From Sphingomonas sp. TDK1 (GTDB lineage Bacteria; Pseudomonadota; Alphaproteobacteria; Sphingomonadales; Sphingomonadaceae): a stretch of DNA of 64,000 nt. Position numbers and translations under genes: made by a program. Within the stretch, counting starts at the first letter, position 1. Each line of letters opens with the position of its first letter. The stretch lies in assembly GCF_001650735.1 (NCBI RefSeq), contig NZ_LXVY01000048.1, positions 310,001 through 374,000 of the forward strand. Reading direction: 5' to 3'. Under the pieces are notes generated by a model. That model worked only from the letters and a program-made list of their open reading frames with translations, ran no database searches and was not told the DNA's origin. Shown here in pieces: positions 17,409 through 25,637 of the stretch.

Positions 17409-18266
17409 TTAGCGGAACAGCGACGTGATCGTCTGCGGCGCCTGGTTGGCGATCGACAGAGCCTGCACGCCCAGCTGCTGCTTGACCTGCGCGGCCTGCA
17501 GACGAGCCGATTCCTTCGCCAGATCGGCGTCGACGAGGTTGCCGATACCGGCTTCCACCACGTCCGACAGCTTGCTGGTGAACTGCAGCTGACCGTCGAG
17601 CTGGCGCGAAGCCGCACCGAGGTTGCTCAGCGTGGTCTTCACCTTGTCCGAGAAGGTGCCGAGCGCGGTCTGCAGCGTGTCGGCGGCACCAGCGTTAGCG
17701 AGGGCGATCGCGGCGCCCTTGGTACCAGCAGCCGTCGCGAAGTCGGTGTCGGTAGCCTGGTTCGCAACGTTGATCGTGTCGCTGGCCGAAGTCGACTTGG
17801 TCGACATCAGCGCGCTGACGCTACCAACGGTCGTGCTGGCGGCCGGAGCCTTGAGGAGGTTGACGCCGTTGAACTCGGACGAATCGATGATCGAGTTCAC
17901 CTGAGTCTTGAGCGAGGTCAGATCCTTCGCGACCGAGTCACGGCTGGTCTGGTCGAGACCAGCGTCCTGCGCTTCCTTGGTCTTCGAGGACATCTGGTTG
18001 ACCAGATCCTGGATCTGCTCGGCACCAGCAACGGCCACGTCGGTGGTGCTCTTCGCGCGGTTGAGCGAGGAGGTAACCGCCTTCATGGTGCCCACGTCGC
18101 CGCGGAGCTTCGAAGCGATGGTGTAACGAGCCGAGTCGTCCTTGGTCGAGCTGACTTCCAGGCCGGTGTTGATGCGGCTCTGGGTGGTCGCCAGTTCCTT
18201 GTTGGTCGCATTCAGGCTCTGGAGAGCAGCCATTGCGCCGACGTTGGTGTTAACCGAAAATGCCAT
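17409..18266 (-). CDS. fliC: Flagellin
   Basis: The filament subunit: 285 residues, short as in many alphaproteobacteria. The start at 18264-18266 has AAGGA well placed. The D0/D1 N-terminus (MAFSVNTNVGAMAALQSLN, then INTGLEVSSTKDDSARYTIA) and the C-terminus (SLSDVVEAGIGNLVDADLAKES in the pattern VDADLAKESARLQA, ending SIANQAPQTITSLFR) are canonical. The variable centre is small and rich in Ser and Thr, which gives many possible O-glycosylation sites. Upstream are two ftr-like boxes and a near-sigma54 element. A strong terminator follows. Two glycosyltransferase genes lie immediately upstream, transcribed in the same direction. Confidence 0.96.
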   Translation of the reverse strand: MAFSVNTNVGAMAALQSLNATNKELATTQSRINTGLEVSSTKDDSARYTIASKLRGDVGTMKAVTSSLNRAKSTTDVAVAGAEQIQDLVNQMSSKTKEAQDAGLDQTSRDSVAKDLTSLKTQVNSIIDSSEFNGVNLLKAPAASTTVGSVSALMSTKSTSASDTINVANQATDTDFATAAGTKGAAIALANAGAADTLQTALGTFSDKVKTTLSNLGAASRQLDGQLQFTSKLSDVVEAGIGNLVDADLAKESARLQAAQVKQQLGVQALSIANQAPQTITSLFR

Positions 18267-18383
18267 GTTGAATTCCTTCTTGGATGAAGCGCCGCTTTCT
18301 GCGGCCTGGACCGAAACCGCCGGTCCGGCGACGAGCAACGTACCCGCTGCTCACACCTCTCTTTTGGGAAGGAAATCGGACAC

Positions 18384-18400
18384 ACCAAAGTTCGTGCGAA
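18384..18400 (-). promoter_or_regulatory. Near-consensus sigma54 promoter of flagellin
   Basis: The minus strand reads TTCGCACGAACTTTGGT. Compared with TTGGCACG-N4-TTGCT it matches 11 of 13 fixed positions, but the critical GG and GC doublets read CG and GG. It lies 118-134 bp before the flagellin start and 40-100 bp downstream of the ftr-like boxes, the expected spacing for an enhancer-dependent promoter. Activity is uncertain given the changed doublets. Confidence 0.4.
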
Positions 18401-18438
18401 GATTTTTCGTGGTTATTCCGTTTTTAATCAATTAGATA

Positions 18439-18485
18439 GGAAAGTATTGCCTAGCGAGCGACAAAAGCGGCAAATATTGCCTAGC
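18439..18485 (-). promoter_or_regulatory. Two tandem ftr-like boxes before flagellin
   Basis: The minus strand carries GCTAGGCAATATTTGCCGC (18467-18485) and GCTAGGCAATACTTTCC (18439-18455). The shared GCTAGGCAATA cores are exactly 30 bp apart, three helical turns, so a dimeric regulator would bind the same face. Confidence 0.65.
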
Positions 18486-18550
18486 AGGGCGAAAGAACAT
18501 GTTGCGCGCGGCCCCGCCCCGTACACGGCGTGTCACGTCATCGTTATCCC

Positions 18551-18618
18551 TCCTGCTCCGCAAGCAGGACGTCTTCCGGTAGCGGTCGGGCAAAAAGAAA
18601 CCCCGGCTTTCGCCGGGG
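18551..18618 (-). terminator. Terminator of the glycosyltransferase unit
   Basis: CCCCGGC (18601-18607) pairs with GCCGGGG (18612-18618), followed on the minus strand by TTTCTTTTTG. A second hairpin (TCCTGCT with AGCAGGA, 18551-18569) lies just beyond. The region 18491-18687 contains nothing else I can support. Confidence 0.85.
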
Positions 18619-18687
18619 CTATGAAGATCTGGCCATCGCACTGGCGCAGGCAGAGGGCCTCGCGCGCTTTGCGGAGTGCGGATATGT

Positions 18688-20241
18688 TTACTGCGCCAGC
18701 CCCGCCACGATGGGCAACACCGGTGCAAAGATCGTCGGCAGCCCGTTATGGACGTAAAGCCACTTGGCATAATCCATCAGGATGTCGGCCCGGTAGGCCG
18801 TCACGTCGTTGCCGAAGGTGAAGAGGATATAGTCCGCCGATAGCCGCTCGACGAGCGTATTGCTCTCGGCGGGGTCCATGCACTGGATCTCGAAGTGGAG
18901 GACGGCAGGGCGGCAATCATGGTCGAGCACGTCGTCGATGATCGCCTTGTCCATGCCCTCGGCGTCGATCACCAAAATTTCCGGCTCGCGCCCATCGGCC
19001 AGCACCTTGAGTTCGTCGAAACCGGTCACCGGCACCGTCACCCGCTCGATGCACGTCTGGATTCGGCGCGTCGTCTCGGGATCGATGGTCAGACCCCCGA
19101 TCGCATTCTTGTCGTCATAGACGGAGGAGATGCCGAGCACCCAATGGGGCAGCCCTGCCGCCGTTACCTTATCCGGATTGATCGCGTTCAGGACCAGCGG
19201 CTGCCCGTCCACGCTATAGGCACGCTGCACGGGTGTCGCGTTGCGGTTGTTGGCATAGGATTGTTCCAGCCGGCGAAACATGTGCGGATTGGGCTCGAGC
19301 AGCAGCGCCGGCGGATCATAGTTGACCATCGCGGATCGGAGCGGATCGACAAGGATGCCGTCGGCGGCACCGATCTGCCACACCATCCGGTCGCGATCCC
19401 GCTCCAGCAGCCACTGGGCGACCTTGTCGAACTGGAAGGCCGGACGATCGCCGGCATCGACGGACAGCTCCGGGCTGAGAAACTGCGCAGCCTCGACCGC
19501 CATCGTCCGCGCATCGGCAATGACCTTCAGGACGACCTGGTGCGAGTCGGACCAGGGCTCCTCGAAGCTCTCCAGAATACCCGCTGCATCGACCAGGTCG
19601 CCCTTGGCCAGAAGCTGGAGCGCTTTTACCTTCTTCTGCTCCGGCGGAAGCCACGCCCCGCCCCACACATGAATGCCGAACGTGTTGGCAAGGTCTTTCC
19701 TGCGGATCGCGGAGAAGGGTTCGTCATAGAGATAGGGGTAGAAGCACTCCACCGGCAGCCGCCGATGGCGATGATTGGCGAGATGCTGCCCGAACAGCCA
19801 CGGCCCCGTCGTCACGTTCGGCCGCGTCTCGTCCGGTTCGGCGGCGAGGATATGGTCGATCAGGTCACGGAAGATCGGATGGCCGGCCGGCGCCCCGATA
19901 AACCCGATCGAGCAATATTCGGTCGCCTCGGTTTCATTGCAGACGGTGAGCTCCGCGCACAGTTCTTCGGGGACGAAGTGGTTGTACGGCAGGATGTCGC
20001 AATCGAGATAGATGCCGCCATGCGTATACAGGATCTCGTACCGCGCAAGGTCCGCCCGCGAGACATGGCTGGTAAAACGATCGAGCGCCGGCTTGGACAG
20101 GGCAAATTGATCGAGGTCGCGATCGGTCCAGGTGATGAACTCGCCATCCGGATACTGGCGCTGCCATGCCTGCCAATAGGCTTCATAGGCTGCGGGGATC
20201 GGCCGGGTTCCGAACCAGATCCTGTGAAACTTGGTGGCCAT
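18688..20241 (-). CDS. Glycosyltransferase-FkbM methyltransferase fusion
   Basis: A 517-residue two-domain enzyme. Residues about 1-220 form an Och1/capsular DXD-type glycosyltransferase (KFHRIWFGTRPIP, then YTHGGIYLDCDILPYNHF with the DXD near residue 80). Residues about 280-500 form an FkbM-type SAM-dependent methyltransferase (VWQIGAADG nucleotide-binding loop, LLLEPNPHMFRRLE, and EILVIDAEGMDKAIIDDV near 420). No TM helix is seen, so it acts in the cytoplasm. With the next glycosyltransferase and the adjoining flagellin it suggests transfer of a sugar and O-methylation of it on flagellin. This role is inferred from position. A surface polysaccharide is the alternative. Confidence 0.8.
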   Translation of the reverse strand: MATKFHRIWFGTRPIPAAYEAYWQAWQRQYPDGEFITWTDRDLDQFALSKPALDRFTSHVSRADLARYEILYTHGGIYLDCDILPYNHFVPEELCAELTVCNETEATEYCSIGFIGAPAGHPIFRDLIDHILAAEPDETRPNVTTGPWLFGQHLANHRHRRLPVECFYPYLYDEPFSAIRRKDLANTFGIHVWGGAWLPPEQKKVKALQLLAKGDLVDAAGILESFEEPWSDSHQVVLKVIADARTMAVEAAQFLSPELSVDAGDRPAFQFDKVAQWLLERDRDRMVWQIGAADGILVDPLRSAMVNYDPPALLLEPNPHMFRRLEQSYANNRNATPVQRAYSVDGQPLVLNAINPDKVTAAGLPHWVLGISSVYDDKNAIGGLTIDPETTRRIQTCIERVTVPVTGFDELKVLADGREPEILVIDAEGMDKAIIDDVLDHDCRPAVLHFEIQCMDPAESNTLVERLSADYILFTFGNDVTAYRADILMDYAKWLYVHNGLPTIFAPVLPIVAGLAQ

Positions 20242-20289
20242 GATCGTGACGCTACCTGCAAGCGGAAAAGGAGAAGGTTCGCCGACGGC

Positions 20290-20967
20290 TCAGGCCGCGG
20301 AGGCCAGCGGGTCGGAACCTGCCGCCGCGCCCAGCGCGTGGCGATGGATATGATCGTAGATGTGGCGCGTGCTGCCCCAGAGCTGATCGGCATAGACCGG
20401 GTCGGGGCCGTCATATTTCACGCCGGTGAAATGCTCCGGAATGAAATAGTGGCTCGGGTAGATCCGCAGCCCGTGATATTGATATTTGCGATAGGCATCG
20501 GTCAGACGCTGCGGGCCGACGGTTTCCCAGGCCATGCGATCGACCACGGTCGGCTCGTTGAAGATGTCCATGATGATCTGCCCGACGAACGGATTCCGCG
20601 GCACCGAACCGAAATAGCCGGCGGCGATCAGACCGGGGCGCGCAATCTCGCTTTCCCAGCAGGCGAACGCCTCGCAATCGAGCAGATGGTCGTCCAGCGG
20701 GCGGACGCATACGCTGTCGGCGTCGACGACGACACCGCCATGCTCGTACACGATTTCCCAGCGCATCATGTCCGCGACGCCGTTGAGCTCGCGCTCGGAC
20801 ATTTCGCTCATGTGGCGGCCGTTGATCCAGCCGCGCTCCTGCAGCGATTCATTGCCCCAGACGGTGATCTCCCAATCGGGATTGCGCGCCCGCCAGGTGC
20901 CGATGCAATTGTCGGGTCGCTTGGTTTCATCGCCGACCCAGATGAAATGCAGCGTCTTGGGTATCAT
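20290..20967 (-). CDS. DXD-type glycosyltransferase
   Basis: A 225-residue sugar transferase of the same DXD (Gly_transf_sug) family as the first domain of its neighbour. The start MIPKTLHFIWVGD is chosen at 20965-20967 with AAGGA 8 bp upstream. The donor-metal motif is YEHGGVVVDADSVCV, with the DXD near residue 84. It lies 48 bp upstream of the fusion gene, in the same direction, so the two form an operon ending at the terminator near 18600. A YCTATAAN box precedes it. The likely target is flagellin. Confidence 0.82.
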   Translation of the reverse strand: MIPKTLHFIWVGDETKRPDNCIGTWRARNPDWEITVWGNESLQERGWINGRHMSEMSERELNGVADMMRWEIVYEHGGVVVDADSVCVRPLDDHLLDCEAFACWESEIARPGLIAAGYFGSVPRNPFVGQIIMDIFNEPTVVDRMAWETVGPQRLTDAYRKYQYHGLRIYPSHYFIPEHFTGVKYDGPDPVYADQLWGSTRHIYDHIHRHALGAAAGSDPLASAA

Positions 20968-21076
20968 GGCAGCAGTCCTTTGATCCGGTGGGCCTTGGCC
21001 GCACGCGGTGCGCCGCCCACTCCCTTGCCCAAGCGCCGGCGCTGCGGGCTGCCGGACACAAGGCATGTCCCTCGAC

Positions 21077-21111
21077 TTTATAGAGGATCGGCGCTGCCCC
21101 CATCGGGGCAG
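21077..21111 (-). promoter_or_regulatory. YCTATAAN box and hairpin before glycosyltransferases
   Basis: On the minus strand TCTATAAAGTCGAGG (TATAAA at 21077-21082) lies 110 bp before the glycosyltransferase gene. Just upstream is a perfect hairpin CTGCCCC (21094-21100) with GGGGCAG (21105-21111). Confidence 0.45.
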
Positions 21112-21160
21112 ATAAGGCCTTTATTTACCCTATCCGCCGGGAGCCCTGCGTGGCCCACCG

Positions 21161-21196
21161 AAAACGAAAGGAGAAGCAGGTCGCCCCGCCTCCCCT
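21161..21196 (-). terminator. Probable terminator of flgF-flgG-flgA-flgH
   Basis: On the minus strand an imperfect GC-rich hairpin formed by GGGAGGCGGGG and CCTGCTTCTCC is followed by TTTCGTTTT, about 28 bp after the flgH stop. Confidence 0.5.
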
Positions 21197-21223
21197 TGCA
21201 AACATTCGCCGTGCGTCGCGCGA

Positions 21224-21973
21224 TCAGAACGGAAAGAGCGCATCGTAGATCTGCTGGCCCCAGCGCGCCTGCTGCGCGTCGGTCAGCTGGCCCCGGCCGC
21301 CATAGATGACGCGCGCTTCGGCGATCTGGCTGTGCTGGATCGAATTGTCGCGGGCGATGTCCTCGGGCCGGATGATGCCGGTGACGATCAGCTCGCGCAT
21401 CTCGAAATTCACTCGCACTTCCTGGCGGCCGCGGATCATCAGATTGCCGTTGGGCAGCACCTGGGTGACGATGGCTGCCATCGTCATTGTGATCGTTTCC
21501 GATCGGTTGGTGGTGCCGCCGCCGGTATATTTGGAACCCGAGCTGGTATCGACCAGCTTGGAGGGGTCGCTGCCGGTCAGCTTCTTGATCGGGGTCTGCA
21601 GGCCCAGCAGGCCGGCGATGCCACTCGTCTCCGTGCCGCCGCGGGTGCGCGAGGTATTGTTGCCGATATCCGCCTTGTCCGCGATGGCGATCCTGATCGT
21701 CAGGATATCGCCTACCTTGCCCGCCCGCTGGTCACGGAAGAACGCCCCCGCGCCCGTGCGGAACAGCGACGCGCTCGGCGCATTCGCCGGCTGTTCGGGA
21801 CGCGCGCGGTTCGAGCGATCCAGCGGCGCGGCGAGCGAGGGCTCGACATCCGGGGCATCGACCGGCTCCATCGTCGTCAGCTTCGGCGCCTTGCCCACCG
21901 TCTTCAGCCGGCCGACCGCACCGCAGCCCGACAGCGTGGCGCCCAGCGCCAGCGCGAGAATGATCTTACGCAT
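21224..21973 (-). CDS. flgH: Flagellar L-ring lipoprotein FlgH
   Basis: FlgH forms the outer-membrane L ring. The product is 249 residues with a lipoprotein signal (MRKIILALALGATLSGCG, acceptor Cys near 17). Conserved FlgH segments include SLFRTGAGAFFRDQRAGKVGD, shown as FFRDQRAGKVGDILTIRI, and the C-terminal GNLMIRGRQEVRVNFEMREL with GIIRPEDI. It is the last gene of the operon. The P-ring gene flgI, often adjacent, is not present. Confidence 0.95.
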   Translation of the reverse strand: MRKIILALALGATLSGCGAVGRLKTVGKAPKLTTMEPVDAPDVEPSLAAPLDRSNRARPEQPANAPSASLFRTGAGAFFRDQRAGKVGDILTIRIAIADKADIGNNTSRTRGGTETSGIAGLLGLQTPIKKLTGSDPSKLVDTSSGSKYTGGGTTNRSETITMTMAAIVTQVLPNGNLMIRGRQEVRVNFEMRELIVTGIIRPEDIARDNSIQHSQIAEARVIYGGRGQLTDAQQARWGQQIYDALFPF

Positions 21974-21986
21974 GTACCCTAGTTCC

Positions 21987-22415
21987 TCAGGGAGTGGAGA
22001 TCCGCACCGTGCCGGTGCCGTCGACGATGCCGTCGAGCGTACGATTGGTAGCCGTGACGACGATCCGCACAGGATCGCCCTGGGCACCGCCGCCCAGTGC
22101 ACGACCGGCGGCGGTGATGACCATCGGACCGGAGACGATCTTGGCGGTCACCGGCTCGCCGCGCTTCACCAGCTGCGGCTTCATCACATCGCCGCGGCGG
22201 AGGAGCGTTCCGGGCATGAGCGCACGCGACGCATCCATGCCCACCACCTCTTCCGGGCGGAGCGCGCCGCGCGCGCTCGCCTCGGGACGGGTTTCGATCG
22301 AGAGGTCGCCCATCTCGATCCGCGTGCCGCGCGCGACCGCCTGCTGGACCACCGCCACCGGCACGTCCTGGGCAGGCGCCCCCGCGAGCAGCAAGAGGCC
22401 CAGCAGCATCGACAT
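21987..22415 (-). CDS. flgA: P-ring assembly chaperone FlgA
   Basis: FlgA is a periplasmic chaperone for P-ring (FlgI) assembly. The product is 142 residues with a short signal peptide (LLGLLLLAGAPAQ) and an SAF-type domain (VARGTRIEMGDLSIETRP, then LMPGTLLRRGDVMKPQLVKRG) ending in GTGTVRIST. It is shorter than enterobacterial FlgA, as usual in alphaproteobacteria. Its ATG overlaps the flgG stop (TGATG). Confidence 0.9.
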   Translation of the reverse strand: MSMLLGLLLLAGAPAQDVPVAVVQQAVARGTRIEMGDLSIETRPEASARGALRPEEVVGMDASRALMPGTLLRRGDVMKPQLVKRGEPVTAKIVSGPMVITAAGRALGGGAQGDPVRIVVTATNRTLDGIVDGTGTVRISTP

Positions 22416-23197
22416 CAGCGCAGCTGGCTGGTCGTCGCCAGCATTTCGTCGGCGGTCTTTACGACGCGGCTGTTCATCTCATAGGCGCGCTGCGCGGTGA
22501 TCAGCGCCGTGATTTCCGAGACCGGATTGACGTTCGAGGCTTCGATGAAGCCCTGGGTCAGCGTGCCGATACCGGTATCGCCCGGCGAGCCGACCGTGGG
22601 CTGGCCCGACGCAGCGGTTTCGAGGAAGAGGTTGCCGCCCTTCGCTTCCAGGCCGCTTTCGTTCATGAAGGTGGCGAGCTGGAGCTGGCCCAGCTGCTGC
22701 GGCTGGGTATTGCCGGCCACGGTGACTTCGACGAGACCGGTCTTGGAGACGCTGACGTCGAGCGCGCCCTGCGGGATGGTGATGCCCGGCTGCACCGGAT
22801 AGCCGTCCTGCGTGACCAGCTCGCCCTGGTCGGAGATCTGGAACGAACCGTCGCGGGTGTACGAGGTGGTGCCGTCGGGCATCGTCACCTGGAAATAGCC
22901 CTTGCCCTGGATCGCCATGTCATAGGGATTGCTGGTCTGGGTCATCACCCCCTGCTCGTTGATGCGATAGACGCCGCCGGTCTTCACGCCCGAGCCGATC
23001 TGGATGCCGGCGGGTACCTTGGTGTCGCCGCCGGTGGCCGAACCGGGACGCGAGACCTGCTGGTACAGCAGATCCTGGAACTCGGCGCGCTGCCGCTTGA
23101 AGGCGGTGGTGTTCATGTTGGCGATATTGTTCGAGATCACGTCGACATTGGTCTGCTGGGCCAGCATGCCGGTCGCGGCGATGGAAAGCGTACGCAT
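22415..23197 (-). CDS. flgG: Distal rod protein FlgG
   Basis: FlgG builds the distal rod. The product is 260 residues, the usual size. The start at 23195-23197 (MRTLSIAATGMLAQQTNVDV) is canonical. Motifs include SNNIANMNTTAFKRQRAEFQDLLYQ (core SNNIANMNTTAFKR), QGKGYFQVTMPDG and the C-terminal rod/hook signature SEITALITAQRAYEMNSRVV. It sits 22 bp after flgF. Confidence 0.96.
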   Translation of the reverse strand: MRTLSIAATGMLAQQTNVDVISNNIANMNTTAFKRQRAEFQDLLYQQVSRPGSATGGDTKVPAGIQIGSGVKTGGVYRINEQGVMTQTSNPYDMAIQGKGYFQVTMPDGTTSYTRDGSFQISDQGELVTQDGYPVQPGITIPQGALDVSVSKTGLVEVTVAGNTQPQQLGQLQLATFMNESGLEAKGGNLFLETAASGQPTVGSPGDTGIGTLTQGFIEASNVNPVSEITALITAQRAYEMNSRVVKTADEMLATTSQLR

Positions 23198-23219
23198 GGG
23201 TTCTATTCCTTGGTGAGAA

Positions 23220-23960
23220 TCAGCCGACGCGGCCAAGCTTGTCGATGGCGCTCTTGCGCAGCTCGGACATCGTGTTGGAGAGGTTCTGACTGGTCTGGTA
23301 GGCGCGCAGGATCTGGATCATGTCCGTCGTCTCGGTAATCGCGTTGACGTTCGATCCCTCGACGCCGCCGCTCACCAGCTTGGTCTCGCTCGCCGGCAAT
23401 TCACGGCCTCCGGTGCCGGTGAACATGTCGTTGCCGCGCGGATCGACCACCGCCTCGTTACCGAACACCGTCACGGCGATACGACCCAGCGGGCCGTTCT
23501 CGCCCATCACGGTACCGTCCGCCTGGACGTTGACCTTGCCCGCCTCTTCCGCGGGAATCTTGATCGGCTTGCCGCCCTCGCCGAGGATGACCTGCCCGCC
23601 AGAGGTGGCGAGCTCGCCGCTCTCCAGCACCTTCACATAGCCCGCGCGCGTATAGGCGGTGGTGCCGTCGCCGGCCTGCACCGCCAGATAGCCGGGTCCG
23701 TCGATCATCACGTCGAGCGGATTGCCGGTCGGCTGGAACGCGCCGTTCGAGGCATCGTGCACCGCGCCGTAATCGAGCACGAACGACGTCTGCTTGGCGG
23801 GTTTCACCGCGCTGTCGGTCTGTTCCACATATTCACGGAACACCGGCTGTTCGCGCTTGAATCCCACCGTATTCATGTTGGCGAGGTTGTTCGCCACCAC
23901 GTCCATCCGGCGCTTGAGCGCCTGCTCCTGGCTGAGGAGCACATAAGAAGAGATGTCCAC
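23220..23960 (-). CDS. flgF: Proximal rod protein FlgF
   Basis: FlgF is a proximal rod subunit. The product is 246 residues with a GTG start at 23958-23960, chosen because AAGGA lies 8 bp upstream and the protein then begins MDISSYVLLSQEQALKRRMD as in the family. The longer open frame runs antisense to fliL. Motifs are VANNLANMNTVGFKRE and the C-terminal TETTDMIQILRAYQTSQNL. It is the first gene of flgF-flgG-flgA-flgH. Confidence 0.94.
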   Translation of the reverse strand: MDISSYVLLSQEQALKRRMDVVANNLANMNTVGFKREQPVFREYVEQTDSAVKPAKQTSFVLDYGAVHDASNGAFQPTGNPLDVMIDGPGYLAVQAGDGTTAYTRAGYVKVLESGELATSGGQVILGEGGKPIKIPAEEAGKVNVQADGTVMGENGPLGRIAVTVFGNEAVVDPRGNDMFTGTGGRELPASETKLVSGGVEGSNVNAITETTDMIQILRAYQTSQNLSNTMSELRKSAIDKLGRVG

Positions 23961-23985
23961 CGGACCGTCCTTCGAAAAATGGTCA

Positions 23986-24020
23986 CTAGGCAGAAATTGC
24001 CGGGTGACGCTTCTATAATA
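23986..24020 (+). promoter_or_regulatory. ftr-like palindrome and YCTATAAN box between flgF and fliL
   Basis: CTAGGCAGAAATTGCC at 23986-24001 (GGCA-N5-TGCC) lies 26 bp from the flgF start and before TCTATAATA at 24012-24020, which is about 60 bp from fliL. One site could thus control both divergent operons. Confidence 0.6.
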
Positions 24021-24077
24021 GAGGGAAATCGGACGTGCGGACGCCGCGGCCGATAAATCGGAAGGTCCAGGGTTATT

Positions 24078-24626
24078 ATGTCGGCCGAGATCGTCGAGGA
24101 TAAGAGCGCGCAGGAGGCCCCGGCGCCCAACAAGAAGAAGAAGCTGATCATCATCGGCGCCGCCACGGCTGCGGCGCTGACGCTCGGCGGTGGCGGTGCC
24201 GCCTTCTTCATGGGCGGCAAGAGCGCCAAGACCGAGGCGCACGCCGAGGAAGCTGCGGCCGACGAGGGCCATGGCGAAGGCGCGGCCAAGGAAGGCGAAG
24301 GCGGCAAGGAAGGCGAAGGCAAGGGCAAGTTCGTCGATGTGCCCACTGTCTCCGTGAACCTCCGCTCGCCGGACGGATCGCCGCGCTTCCTGAAGCTGCA
24401 CCTGATGCTGGTGCCCGGCCCGAAGACGACCGACACGGCGCTCAAGGACAAGCTGCCGGTGGTGCTCGATGCCTATCAGCCCTTCCTGCGCGAGCTCCGT
24501 CCCGAGGACCTGGGCGGCTCGGCGGCCGTGTTCCGGCTGAAGGAAGAGCTGATGGTGCGCGCCACCCGCGTGCTCGGCCCGGGCATGGTCAAGGAAGTTC
24601 TCATTCAGGACCTGATCCAGCAATGA
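24078..24626 (+). CDS. fliL: Flagellar basal body-associated protein FliL
   Basis: FliL is a single-pass inner-membrane protein that surrounds or stabilises the stator. The product is 182 residues: a cytoplasmic Lys-rich start, one TM at about 22-46, a Glu/Gly/Lys-rich low-complexity linker (about 50-85), then a periplasmic FliL domain (VPTVSVNLRSPDG, LKLHLMLVPG, LIQDLIQQ end). Its stop overlaps the fliM start (ATGA). Confidence 0.93.
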   Translation: MSAEIVEDKSAQEAPAPNKKKKLIIIGAATAAALTLGGGGAAFFMGGKSAKTEAHAEEAAADEGHGEGAAKEGEGGKEGEGKGKFVDVPTVSVNLRSPDGSPRFLKLHLMLVPGPKTTDTALKDKLPVVLDAYQPFLRELRPEDLGGSAAVFRLKEELMVRATRVLGPGMVKEVLIQDLIQQ

Positions 24627-25636
24627 TCGACCTAGACGATTTCGACCTTCCCGATCCGCCCGCCGCTCCGTTCGGCGACGATATGGGGAATTTCGGCCAG
24701 GCGGACATCGACGCGCTGTTCGGCGGCAGCGAACCGGTTCTGAAGAAGAAGGGCCTGCGCGCCGTTCTGGAATCGAAGGTCATCAGCCACGAACGGCTGC
24801 CGATGCTGGAAGTGGTGTGCGACCGCGTGGTCCGCAGCTTCGCCAGCTCGATGCGCAACATGACCTCGGACGCGATCGACGTGAGCCTGGAGGAAGTCAC
24901 CTCGGCCCGCTTCGGCGAATTCATGAACCGCGTGCTGCTGCCGGCGATGGTAGGCGTGTTCAAGGTCAGCGAATGGGAAAGCTATGGCCTGATCACGGTC
25001 GAATCCGGGCTGATCTATTCGGTGGTCGACGCACTGCTCGGCGGCCGCGGCAGCAACACGCCCACGGTGATCGACGGGCGCGCCTTCACCCCGATCGAAA
25101 CCTCGCTGGTCGCCCGCGTGCTGGAAACGGCGCTGCGCGATTTCGCCGACGCGTTCGAGCCGATCGAGCCGGTGAACATGAAGCTGGAACGCATCGAGAC
25201 CAACCCGCGCTTCGCCGCCATCGCCGCCACTTCGAACATCTGCGCCATCGCCACCTTCCGCGTCGACATGGACGGTCGTGGCGGCTGCATCACCATGGTG
25301 TTCCCCTATGCCACGCTGGAGCCGGTGCGCCACAAGCTGCTCCAGCGCTTCATGGGCGAGAAGAGCGGCCGCGACAGCATCTGGGAGGCGCACATGGCCT
25401 CCGAAATCCGCAAGACCAATGTGACCGTCAACGTGCTGCTCGGCGAGAAGGCGCTGCCGCTCTCCGACCTGGAAGAGTTGCAGGTCGGCCAGACCATCGC
25501 GTTCGACAAGAGTCCCGACGACGCGCTCGACATGGCCTGCGGCGAGATCAAGCTCGCCCAGGCCCAGATCGGCCAGCGCAGCGGCCGCGTCGCCGTGCGC
25601 CTGGTCAACGACGTTTCCCGCACGAGGAAGAAGTAA
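24623..25636 (+). CDS. fliM: Flagellar motor switch protein FliM
   Basis: FliM is the C-ring component that binds CheY-P. The product is 337 residues. The N-terminus has acidic text and the CheY-binding-like LSQ motif is replaced by GQADIDALFGG. The CheC-like middle domain is present (FRVDMDGRGGCITMVFPYATLEPVR), as is the C-terminal SpoA domain (VTVNVLLGEKALPLSDLEELQVGQ). Translation is coupled to fliL. Confidence 0.95.
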   Translation: MIDLDDFDLPDPPAAPFGDDMGNFGQADIDALFGGSEPVLKKKGLRAVLESKVISHERLPMLEVVCDRVVRSFASSMRNMTSDAIDVSLEEVTSARFGEFMNRVLLPAMVGVFKVSEWESYGLITVESGLIYSVVDALLGGRGSNTPTVIDGRAFTPIETSLVARVLETALRDFADAFEPIEPVNMKLERIETNPRFAAIAATSNICAIATFRVDMDGRGGCITMVFPYATLEPVRHKLLQRFMGEKSGRDSIWEAHMASEIRKTNVTVNVLLGEKALPLSDLEELQVGQTIAFDKSPDDALDMACGEIKLAQAQIGQRSGRVAVRLVNDVSRTRKK

Positions 25637-25637
25637 C

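Noticed and set aside
18895..21309. 804-codon plus-strand open frame over the glycosyltransferases
   Set aside because: The minus-strand genes have clear DXD and FkbM motifs; the plus frame has none.
24078..24626. Minus-strand frame through fliL as an N-terminal extension of flgF
   Set aside because: FlgF proteins start at the DISSYV segment, which has its own ribosome site and a GTG.
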